NCBI GenBank assembly: GCA_025057715.1
Contig: JANWVD010000070.1
Span: 1 to 5,271 of the forward strand
Length of the DNA stretch: 5,271 nucleotides
Direction: 5' to 3'
Source of the DNA: Aquificaceae bacterium
GTDB taxonomy: Bacteria; Aquificota; Aquificia; Aquificales; Aquificaceae
This document shows positions 1-4,851 of the stretch, in pieces. Within the stretch, counting starts at the first letter, position 1. Every line of letters starts with the position of its first letter. Position numbers and translations under genes: made by a program. The notes below the pieces were generated by a model that was not told the origin of the DNA, searched no databases, and worked only from the letters and a program-made list of their open reading frames with translations.

Positions 1-264
1 GTTGACCCAAAGCTGGTATCTGTTGAAGAAATAGCAAAGGACCTTCTTCCTAAGGCTCAGCTTAGCGTAAAGTTGGGGCTTATTTTAGATGCCTATGCAA
101 AGAGTTTTAATCTATCTGTTAGCGACGAGGAGCTAAGGAGTTTAACCCAAGGTCGCGAGGGGCTTTCAGAGGCGCTTTTATCAACTCTTCGTGCCTCTAT
201 TTTGCGCGAAAAGGCGCTTGAAAAGATGCTTTCAATGGTTAAGTTAAGCGAGGAGGCAGGATGA
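1..264 (+). CDS. tig: Trigger factor, C-terminal fragment (5' end outside window)
   Basis: Frame 1 is open from the first base to the TGA at 262-264, giving 87 residues of a longer protein; the true start lies upstream, and the TTG at 73 is an internal Leu codon. Segments such as VKLGLILDAYAK followed by SDEEL, and the closing helix with REKALEKML, match the end of the helical C-terminal (chaperone) domain of trigger factor, a ribosome-associated folding helper and peptidyl-prolyl isomerase that binds nascent chains at the exit tunnel. The ribosome-binding and PPIase domains are not in the window. The call is strengthened by context: tig directly upstream of clpP and clpX is a widespread bacterial gene order. 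The stop overlaps the clpP start as ATGA, which suggests translational coupling. Family identity rests on a short, low-complexity helical tail plus synteny, so it is slightly less certain than the genes that follow. Confidence 0.86.
   Translation, partial: VDPKLVSVEEIAKDLLPKAQLSVKLGLILDAYAKSFNLSVSDEELRSLTQGREGLSEALLSTLRASILREKALEKMLSMVKLSEEAG
251..256 (+). promoter_or_regulatory. Shine-Dalgarno for clpP
   Basis: AGGAGG lies inside the last codons of tig and ends 4 nt before the clpP ATG at 261. It supports that ATG as the start and shows that initiation is embedded in the upstream gene. Confidence 0.8.
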
Positions 265-857
265 ATTTTATTTCACAGCTTGTTCCAATAGTTATCGAGC
301 AAACGCCCCGTGGAGAGAGGGCTTTTGATATCTATTCCCGTCTTATGCAGGATAGAATCGTCCTGCTTGGCTTTCCCATAGACGACCATGTTGCTAACTT
401 GATAGTCGCTCAGCTTCTGTTTTTAGAAGCTCAGGACCCAGAAAAGGACATCTATATGTATATAAACTCCCCCGGGGGCGTAGTCACTGCTGGCATGGCA
501 ATTTACGATACTATGCAGTATATAAAGCCTGATGTGGTCACAATATGCATAGGTCAGGCAGCGTCAATGGGCGCAGTGCTCTTAGCAGCCGGGACAAAGG
601 GCAAGCGCTTTAGCTTGCCACACTCGCGCATAATGATACATCAGCCTCTTGGCGGCATATCAGGTCAGGCAACAGACATAATAATCCACGCAGAGGAAAT
701 AAAGCGCATAAAGATGATGCTTAATTCAATCCTTGCGAAACACACCGGTCAACCGCTTGAGCGAGTTGAAAAGGACGTCGAGAGAGACTACTTTATGTCC
801 GCTACGGAGGCTCTTGAATACGGCTTGGTCGATAAAGTTATAGAGAGGCGCTCCTGA
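261..857 (+). CDS. clpP: ATP-dependent Clp protease proteolytic subunit
   Basis: This 198-residue protein is a full-length ClpP, the cytoplasmic serine peptidase that forms a double heptameric barrel and degrades proteins fed to it by an AAA+ unfoldase such as ClpX. The catalytic triad is intact by alignment with E. coli spacing: Ser102 in AASMG, His127 in MIHQP and Asp176 in ERDYFMS. The oxyanion-hole motif SPGG is at 70-73, and the family signature IEQTPRGERAFDIYSRL follows the start. Only about five residues precede the point that aligns with the processed E. coli N-terminus (LVPIVIEQT), so the propeptide is very short or absent. The ATG is fixed by a strong Shine-Dalgarno (251-256) and by the ATGA overlap with tig. 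clpX begins two bases after the stop, so the protease and its unfoldase should be made together. Confidence 0.98.
   Translation: MNFISQLVPIVIEQTPRGERAFDIYSRLMQDRIVLLGFPIDDHVANLIVAQLLFLEAQDPEKDIYMYINSPGGVVTAGMAIYDTMQYIKPDVVTICIGQAASMGAVLLAAGTKGKRFSLPHSRIMIHQPLGGISGQATDIIIHAEEIKRIKMMLNSILAKHTGQPLERVEKDVERDYFMSATEALEYGLVDKVIERRS
600..619 (+). repeat. Short hairpin within clpP
   Basis: GGCAAGC (600-606) and GCTTGCC (613-619) are perfect inverted repeats with a 6-nt loop. The structure lies in coding sequence and has no following T-run, so it is not a terminator. It may be only a by-product of codon choice. Confidence 0.4.
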
Positions 858-859
858 GG

Positions 860-2092
860 ATGGCAAGAGCCAAAAAAACGTCTTTGAGTTGCTCGTTTTG
901 TGGTGCCCTGGCGAGCGAGGCTGAGCTCATGTTCTACGGCTCCGGGGACGCTGCAATTTGCAGTAAATGTATCATTCAAGGATATCAAGCTCTGATGGAC
1001 TTTCGCTACTCTAAGTTAGGTGACTCTTCTTCCTACCTACCTACCCCTTTGGAAATTAAGAGCTACCTTGACCAGTACGTTATTGGTCAGGAAAATGCCA
1101 AAAAGGTCCTCGCGGTGGCGGTTTATAACCACTATAAGCGTATAAAGGCAAAGGAGCTCGGTCTTGACATCGACGGCGTCGAGGTTGAAAAGAGTAACAT
1201 CTTGCTAATTGGACCAACCGGGTCTGGCAAAACCTTGCTTGCCAAAAGCCTTGCAAAACTCCTTAATGTTCCTTTTGCGATAGCGGATGCTACCTCTTTG
1301 ACTGAAGCCGGATATGTCGGCGAGGATGTTGAAAATATCTTGGTAAGGCTTTTGCAAAATTGCGATTACAACATCAATTTAGCCCAAAAGGGCATAGTCT
1401 ACATAGACGAGATAGATAAAATCGCAAGAAAGTCTGGGATTAATCCATCTATTACCAGAGATGTATCTGGCGAGGGTGTTCAGCAGGCGCTTCTTAAAAT
1501 CATTGAAGGCACTATTGCCAATGTTCCGCCTCAAGGCGGAAGAAAACATCCACATCAGGAATTTTTAAGGGTTGACACTACAAACATTCTCTTTATCTGC
1601 GGCGGTGCTTTTGTTGGGCTTGATGAGATTGTAAAAAGGCGTCTTGGGCGCTCGAGCGTTGGTTTTGAGTCGACTGTAAAATCTTTCAAAGAGGAAAACC
1701 TGCTGAGGAGGATTGAGGTAGAGGACTTAGTAAATTACGGGCTTATACCGGAGTTTATAGGAAGACTCCCCGTAGTGGCTATCTTAGACGACCTTGGCGA
1801 AGAGGAGCTAATAAGGGTATTAACCGAGACGAAAAATTCAATTCTCAAGCAATATCAAAAGCTTCTTCGGATGGAAGGGGTTGAGCTTGAGTTTAAAGAG
1901 GACGCAGTTAGGTTAATAGCCCAAGAAGCCCTTAGGCGTAAAACAGGTGCAAGAGGCCTAAGGGCAATAGTTGAGAGCTTGCTGCTTGATACTATGTTTG
2001 AGCTTCCCACCATTCGTGGGACTAAGAAGTTAGTCCTTGACCGTGAATGGGTTTTGTCAAAGCTGGGTTCTTCAATGAAAAGAGCTATCTAA
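860..2092 (+). CDS. clpX: ATP-dependent Clp protease ATP-binding subunit ClpX
   Basis: This 410-residue protein is a complete ClpX, the hexameric AAA+ unfoldase that recognises tagged proteins, unfolds them with ATP and threads them into ClpP. Domains in order: an N-terminal zinc-binding dimerisation domain (Cys11, Cys14, Cys34, Cys37), a Walker A motif GPTGSGKT at 118-125, the pore loop GYVG at 151-154, Walker B IVYIDEID at 179-186, the SITRDVSGEGVQQALLKIIEGT-type signature beginning near 197, the RKH pore loop at 228-230, and the sensor-2 segment GARGLR at 363-368. The ClpP-docking loop reads VGF at 267-269 where many ClpX proteins have IGF, a conservative change. The spacing between the two zinc Cys pairs is 19 residues. 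The ATG starts 2 nt after the clpP stop; GAGAGG at 843-848 is a somewhat distant Shine-Dalgarno (11-nt spacer), so coupling to clpP translation is likely. Confidence 0.98.
   Translation: MARAKKTSLSCSFCGALASEAELMFYGSGDAAICSKCIIQGYQALMDFRYSKLGDSSSYLPTPLEIKSYLDQYVIGQENAKKVLAVAVYNHYKRIKAKELGLDIDGVEVEKSNILLIGPTGSGKTLLAKSLAKLLNVPFAIADATSLTEAGYVGEDVENILVRLLQNCDYNINLAQKGIVYIDEIDKIARKSGINPSITRDVSGEGVQQALLKIIEGTIANVPPQGGRKHPHQEFLRVDTTNILFICGGAFVGLDEIVKRRLGRSSVGFESTVKSFKEENLLRRIEVEDLVNYGLIPEFIGRLPVVAILDDLGEEELIRVLTETKNSILKQYQKLLRMEGVELEFKEDAVRLIAQEALRRKTGARGLRAIVESLLLDTMFELPTIRGTKKLVLDREWVLSKLGSSMKRAI
1928..1965 (+). repeat. Perfect 10-bp inverted repeat in 3' part of clpX
   Basis: GCCCTTAGGC (1928-1937) and GCCTAAGGGC (1956-1965) are exact reverse complements separated by 18 nt. 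They sit in the codons of the ClpX sensor-2 region. The arms could pair in mRNA; no T-run follows, so an intrinsic terminator is not supported. Confidence 0.6.
2005..2036 (+). repeat. Two overlapping, mutually exclusive hairpins near the 3' end of clpX
   Basis: Hairpin A pairs TCCCAC (2005-2010) with GTGGGA (2016-2021) around a 5-nt loop. Hairpin B pairs GGACTAA (2019-2025) with TTAGTCC (2030-2036) around the loop GAAG. Both need bases 2019-2021, so only one can form at a time. They lie about 70-100 nt upstream of the skp-like start. Function is unknown, and chance pairing in coding sequence is possible. Confidence 0.45.
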
Positions 2093-2097
2093 GGAGG
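2091..2097 (+). promoter_or_regulatory. Strong Shine-Dalgarno for the skp-like gene
   Basis: AAGGAGG overlaps the clpX stop codon (2090-2092) and lies 5 nt upstream of the ATG at 2103. It is the strongest well-spaced ribosome binding site in the window and supports that ATG as the start. Confidence 0.85.
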
Positions 2098-2102
2098 TTT
2101 AT

Positions 2103-2594
2103 ATGTTTAAGTTTATGGCGCTTTTGACTGGTGCTTTGGTTAGCTTTAGTTTTGCTCAGCAGCAAAGATTTGCATGTGTTGACCCGCAAGTAGTTATGCA
2201 AGAGTCCCAAATGGTGAAATCTAGGCGCTCTCAATTAATCGCAAAGCGTGAAGGCTATCAAAAGCAGCTTGACGAGATGTCCAAAAAGTTAGAGGAGCTA
2301 AAAAAACAGATTGATAGCAAAGCTACCGCTCAAAAGGTAAGGGAGGAGAAAATCAAAGAATTTGAAAAGATTCAAGGCGAGGGCATCGAGCTTCAGCAAA
2401 GGGCGCAAAGAGAGCTTATGGAGCTTGGGGAAAAGCTTGAAAACGAGGTTGCTTCAAGGGTCCGCTCCATATCTGAAGAGCTCGCAAAAAGCAGGGGATT
2501 TTCAGCCATTGTTGATTGTAGCGTATTTTTTTACAAAAGCCCCGAGCTTGATATAACAAAGGAGGTCGTTCAGCGCTTAGACCAACAAAAATGA
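2103..2594 (+). CDS. skp: Skp/OmpH-family periplasmic chaperone
   Basis: This 163-residue protein fits the OmpH/Skp family, periplasmic trimeric chaperones that hold unfolded outer-membrane proteins between the Sec translocon and the BAM machine. A Sec signal peptide is visible: Lys3, a hydrophobic stretch to about residue 17, and a likely cut after Ala18 (FSFA/QQQ). The mature protein has an N-terminal strand (RFACVDPQVV), a long Lys/Glu/Gln-rich coiled coil at roughly 38-128 forming the tentacle, and a C-terminal strand-helix segment (SAIVDCSVFFY, then LDITKEVV) that completes the trimer body. Length and layout are typical. Cys25 and Cys139 both fall in predicted body strands. Its place directly before lpxD matches a common gene order in diderms, although no bamA is seen upstream here. 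Coiled-coil proteins can mislead, but the signal peptide, the terminal strands and the lpxD neighbour agree. Confidence 0.9.
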   Translation: MFKFMALLTGALVSFSFAQQQRFACVDPQVVMQESQMVKSRRSQLIAKREGYQKQLDEMSKKLEELKKQIDSKATAQKVREEKIKEFEKIQGEGIELQQRAQRELMELGEKLENEVASRVRSISEELAKSRGFSAIVDCSVFFYKSPELDITKEVVQRLDQQK

Positions 2595-3562
2595 AAGCAA
2601 GCGATTTAGCTACTTTGCTTAATGGTGAGTTAATAGGGGGAGAATACGAGTTTTTTGGTATTTCTTCCATTTCAAGCCCTAAAGAGAGGACGGTTATTTT
2701 CTCTCAGGATATTAGGGATATAGAGAATCTATTAGCTTTTGATGCGCTTTTTGTCGTAAATAGCAAGGTTGACAATCTTCAACATGCTATTTTAATTAGC
2801 GATGTTAGATACGCGCTTGCGATTTTTCTTCAAAGGTTCTTCCCAAAAACTCATCCAGAGGGGGTATCTGATAAAGCCCATATTGAGGATTCTGTTTGCT
2901 TAGGTAAAGGCGTGTATGTCGGTGAGTTTGCATACATTGGCAAAAACTCAGTTCTTGAGGATGGGGTAAAAATCTACCCTCATTGCTACATAGGCGAAAG
3001 GGTCAAAATAGGCGCTGGCTCTATTTTATATAGCGGCGTTAGGGTTTATTCAGATTGCGAGATTGGCAAAAATGTCATTATCCACAGCGGCGCAGTAATC
3101 GGCGCAGATGGCTTTGGTTTTCACATCCACAAAGATGAAATTTACAAACTTGAGCACATTGGAAAGGTAATAATCGAAGACTTTGTGGAAATTGGCGCAA
3201 ATACCTGCATTGATAGAGCTCTGATTGACGAAACTCGCATCAAAAGAGGCTCAAAAATTGATAATTTAGTTCAAATAGCTCATAATTGTCAGATAGGTGA
3301 AAACAATCTTATAGCTGGTCAAACTGGTATTGCGGGCAGCGTCAAAACTGGCAATTGGGTCTTAATAGGTGGCGGGACTGCAATAAAGGAACATGTTGAA
3401 ATAGATAGCCATACGAAGCTGGCAGCTCGCTCAAATGTTTCAAAGAGCTTAAAAACAGGCGTGTATGGTGGTAATATTCCAGCAATGGAACTATCTCGCT
3501 GGAAGAGGATTTATGCCTATATTCAAAAATTACCTGAGTTTATAAAGGAGCGAAGTGATTAG
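2591..3562 (+). CDS. lpxD: UDP-3-O-acylglucosamine N-acyltransferase
   Basis: LpxD transfers an (R)-3-hydroxyacyl chain from acyl carrier protein to the 2-amino group of UDP-3-O-acyl-glucosamine, the third step of lipid A synthesis in the cytoplasm. The 323-residue protein has an N-terminal uridine-binding domain (about 1-95), then a left-handed beta-helix of hexapeptide repeats (about 96-275, many [IV]G-type turns such as YIGKNS, YIGERV, EIGKNV, QIGENN), then a short C-terminal helix ending in KLPEFIKERSD. Catalytic His231 lies in QIAHNCQIG, and a second conserved His is at 268 in KEHVEI; their 37-residue spacing equals that of E. coli His239 and His276. GADGFGF at 171-177 is a family signature. 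The gene overlaps the skp-like stop as ATGA and lacks a normally spaced Shine-Dalgarno, so it probably relies on reinitiation. The protein is slightly shorter than the E. coli enzyme at its C-terminus. Confidence 0.97.
   Translation: MKASDLATLLNGELIGGEYEFFGISSISSPKERTVIFSQDIRDIENLLAFDALFVVNSKVDNLQHAILISDVRYALAIFLQRFFPKTHPEGVSDKAHIEDSVCLGKGVYVGEFAYIGKNSVLEDGVKIYPHCYIGERVKIGAGSILYSGVRVYSDCEIGKNVIIHSGAVIGADGFGFHIHKDEIYKLEHIGKVIIEDFVEIGANTCIDRALIDETRIKRGSKIDNLVQIAHNCQIGENNLIAGQTGIAGSVKTGNWVLIGGGTAIKEHVEIDSHTKLAARSNVSKSLKTGVYGGNIPAMELSRWKRIYAYIQKLPEFIKERSD
2769..2796 (+). promoter_or_regulatory. Possible internal sigma-70-type promoter in lpxD
   Basis: TTGACA (2769-2774) is followed after 16 nt by TTTAAT (2791-2796), five of six matches to the -10 consensus. 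It lies within lpxD codons and could at most serve mqnD and nuo downstream. Such matches arise by chance in AT-rich coding sequence, so this is weak. Confidence 0.15.
3545..3550 (+). promoter_or_regulatory. Shine-Dalgarno that fixes the GTG start of mqnD
   Basis: AAGGAG inside the end of lpxD lies 4 nt upstream of the GTG at 3555. It supports that GTG as the start; the resulting N-terminus (IRIAHSPDADD) is also the conserved beginning of the family. Confidence 0.8.
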
Positions 3563-4400
3563 GATTGCCCATAGCCCGGATGCAGACGATGCCTTTATGT
3601 TTTATGCCCTAACTGAGGGGCTTATAGATACCCGAGGTCTTGAGTTTGAAAATATCCTTGAAGATATTGAAAGCTTAAACAAAAGAGCTCTCGAGGGGGT
3701 TTACGAGCTTACTGCAATATCTTTCCATGTTTTTGCTTATGTGCAAAATAGATACACACTTTTGACCGCAGGTGCAAGCATTGGTGATGGATATGGTCCG
3801 ATTGTTGTAAGCAAAAAGCCCCTAAGGTCGCTAAAGTCCATTAAGATTGCTATTCCTGGCAGATTTACCTCTGCTTATCTTGCTTTAAAGCTCTACGAGC
3901 AGGATTTTGAGGAGGTTTTTGCCCCGTTTGATAAGATTTTAGAGCTTGTTATAAATCAGGTAGTTGACGCAGGGGTGTTAATTCACGAAGCGCAGCTAAG
4001 TTATGAAGATATGGGGCTTTTTAAGGTAGTTGATTTAGGAGAGTGGTGGAAGAGTAAAACGGGCTTGGTTTTGCCCCTTGGTGCGAATGCAGCGCGAAGA
4101 GACCTTGGGCTTGAGCTTATAAAAACCCTGGATGAGCTTTTAAGAGAGAGCATAAATTACGCCCTAAGCCATAGGGACTTGGCGCTTAACTTTTCGCGCG
4201 CTTATGCGCGCGAGATTAAGTTTAATAAAGAAAAACTCGATAGGTTTGTCGGGATGTATGTAAATCGCTGGAGCCTTGAGTGCAGCTCTGAGCTAAGAGC
4301 TTCTGTTAGGGAGTTTTTAAATATGGGCGCAAGTCTTGGGATTGTGCCAAGCGTTAATGGTCCTATATTTTTTGACGAGGAATTAGATGCTGCCGGCTGA
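3555..4400 (+). CDS. mqnD: 1,4-dihydroxy-6-naphthoate synthase-like protein (MqnD, futalosine menaquinone pathway)
   Basis: This 281-residue protein belongs to the MqnA/MqnD family, which has a periplasmic-binding-protein fold but no signal peptide and acts in the cytosol. MqnD opens cyclic dehypoxanthinyl futalosine to give 1,4-dihydroxy-6-naphthoate, a late step of the futalosine route to menaquinone. The N-terminal motif AHSPDADDAFMFYAL at 5-19 is of the kind I recall from Campylobacterota and Aquificota members; GPIVV is at 81-85. The segment GVLIHEAQLSY at 140-150 carries His144, matching the catalytic His reported for Thermus MqnD, and DLGEWW with TGLVLPLGA follows at 160-177, another MqnD hallmark that separates it from MqnA. 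The start is GTG, overlapping lpxD by 8 nt. The gene sits directly before nuoEF, whose complex reduces quinone. A related substrate-binding protein or MqnA-like enzyme is the main alternative, but the conserved His favours MqnD. Confidence 0.88.
   Translation: MIRIAHSPDADDAFMFYALTEGLIDTRGLEFENILEDIESLNKRALEGVYELTAISFHVFAYVQNRYTLLTAGASIGDGYGPIVVSKKPLRSLKSIKIAIPGRFTSAYLALKLYEQDFEEVFAPFDKILELVINQVVDAGVLIHEAQLSYEDMGLFKVVDLGEWWKSKTGLVLPLGANAARRDLGLELIKTLDELLRESINYALSHRDLALNFSRAYAREIKFNKEKLDRFVGMYVNRWSLECSSELRASVREFLNMGASLGIVPSVNGPIFFDEELDAAG
4113..4136 (+). repeat. Near-direct repeat, copy 1 (in mqnD)
   Basis: These 24 nt encode ELIKTLDE (MqnD residues 187-194) and match positions 4399-4422 in nuoE at 21 of 24 bases, in the same relative reading frame. 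All three differences are at third codon positions. Confidence 0.6.
4194..4213 (+). repeat. GC-rich perfect hairpin inside mqnD
   Basis: TCGCGCGC (4194-4201) pairs perfectly with GCGCGCGA (4206-4213) around the 4-nt loop TTAT, extendable by a G-U and a U-A pair. It lies in the codons for SRAYAR. No U-run follows on either strand, so it is not an intrinsic terminator. It is the most stable-looking hairpin in the window. Confidence 0.6.
4377..4381 (+). promoter_or_regulatory. Shine-Dalgarno for nuoE
   Basis: GAGGA within the last codons of mqnD lies 5 nt before the ATG at 4387 and supports that start, which creates a 14-nt overlap with mqnD. Confidence 0.7.
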
Positions 4401-4851
4401 GCTTATAAAGACCCTTGACGAGATTGCAAGCAGCTTCCCAAGGCGGGAGCAATCCATACTGCTTTGTTTGCATTACATTCAAGACCATTATGGCTATATC
4501 CCGGATTTTGCCCTAAAGGAGGTTGCAAGGGCTTTGAATTTGCCCCTCAATCACGTTGAGGGCGTGGTTGCTTTTTATGATATGTTTGACACCTCTTCTA
4601 AGGCGCTCTATAGGGTAAGAGTTTGCACAAGCGTTGTTTGCAATCTCCTTGGTTCAGAGAGGCTACTTAGAGCTCTTAGCTTACGCCTTGGCATAAAGCC
4701 CGGGGAAGTTAGCAAAGACGGAAAGTTTAAGCTCATAAAGGTTCAGTGCATAGGGGCTTGCTCGGAAGGTCCTTGCTTTATGGTAAATGAAGATACCTAT
4801 AAGTTCTATTCAGAGGAGAAATTAAATGAAATCCTATCCCGCTATACCTGA
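4387..4851 (+). CDS. nuoE: NADH-quinone oxidoreductase subunit E (24 kDa, [2Fe-2S] N1a)
   Basis: NuoE is the small thioredoxin-fold iron-sulfur subunit of the NADH-oxidising module of complex I, on the cytoplasmic peripheral arm beside NuoF. The 154-residue protein has a helical N-terminal half (FPRREQSILLCLHYIQDHYGY is family-typical, as is VEGVVAFYDMF at 57-67) followed by the ferredoxin-like domain. The four ligands of cluster N1a are intact: Cys80 and Cys85 (CTSVVC) and Cys121 and Cys125 (CIGAC). A further Cys130 lies in GPC, where AP plus a hydrophobic residue is usual. Length is normal for a bacterial NuoE of the short type. It overlaps mqnD by 14 nt and nuoF by 26 nt. The same fold occurs in NAD-linked hydrogenases and formate dehydrogenases, so without nuoG and the membrane genes in view complex I membership is likely but not proven. 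Confidence 0.93.
   Translation: MLPAELIKTLDEIASSFPRREQSILLCLHYIQDHYGYIPDFALKEVARALNLPLNHVEGVVAFYDMFDTSSKALYRVRVCTSVVCNLLGSERLLRALSLRLGIKPGEVSKDGKFKLIKVQCIGACSEGPCFMVNEDTYKFYSEEKLNEILSRYT
4399..4422 (+). repeat. Near-direct repeat, copy 2 (in nuoE)
   Basis: These 24 nt encode ELIKTLDE (NuoE residues 5-12) and match copy 1 at 4113-4136 with three third-position differences. The two copies start 286 nt apart in adjacent genes. Confidence 0.6.
4814..4818 (+). promoter_or_regulatory. Shine-Dalgarno for nuoF
   Basis: AGGAG inside nuoE lies 7 nt before the ATG at 4826. It supports a nuoF start well inside nuoE, which produces a 26-nt overlap. Confidence 0.75.

Noticed and set aside
73..264. TTG at 73 as the start of a separate small protein
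   Set aside because: The frame is open upstream to the window edge and the upstream residues continue the trigger factor C-domain, so this is an internal Leu codon.
469..478. CCCCCGGGGG palindrome in clpP
   Set aside because: It encodes part of the conserved SPGG motif and has no loop, so it is explained by codon use.
788..988. 66-codon minus-strand ORF across the clpP/clpX junction
   Set aside because: It is antisense to two strongly conserved genes, shows no recognisable protein features and has no independent support.
1032..1045. CCTA tandem repeats in clpX
   Set aside because: Only about three units, in frame with the YLPTP codons; too short to call a functional repeat.
1164..1169. TTGACA in clpX as a promoter -35 element
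   Set aside because: No acceptable -10 element lies 15-19 nt downstream.
2526..2532. Run of seven T in the skp-like gene as a slippage or phase-variation site
   Set aside because: Short for phase variation, the frame is intact, and it encodes the conserved VFFY segment.
2362..2556. 64-codon plus-strand ORF inside the skp-like gene
   Set aside because: It is an out-of-frame shadow of the coiled-coil region; composition reflects the host gene.
2416..2670. 84-codon minus-strand ORF opposite the skp-like gene and the lpxD start
   Set aside because: It lies entirely opposite well-supported genes, with no motif or convincing ribosome binding site seen.
4515..4523. Internal AAAGGAGGT in nuoE as a ribosome binding site
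   Set aside because: No supported start or ORF follows at proper spacing; the sequence simply encodes Lys-Glu-Val, as at 2558.
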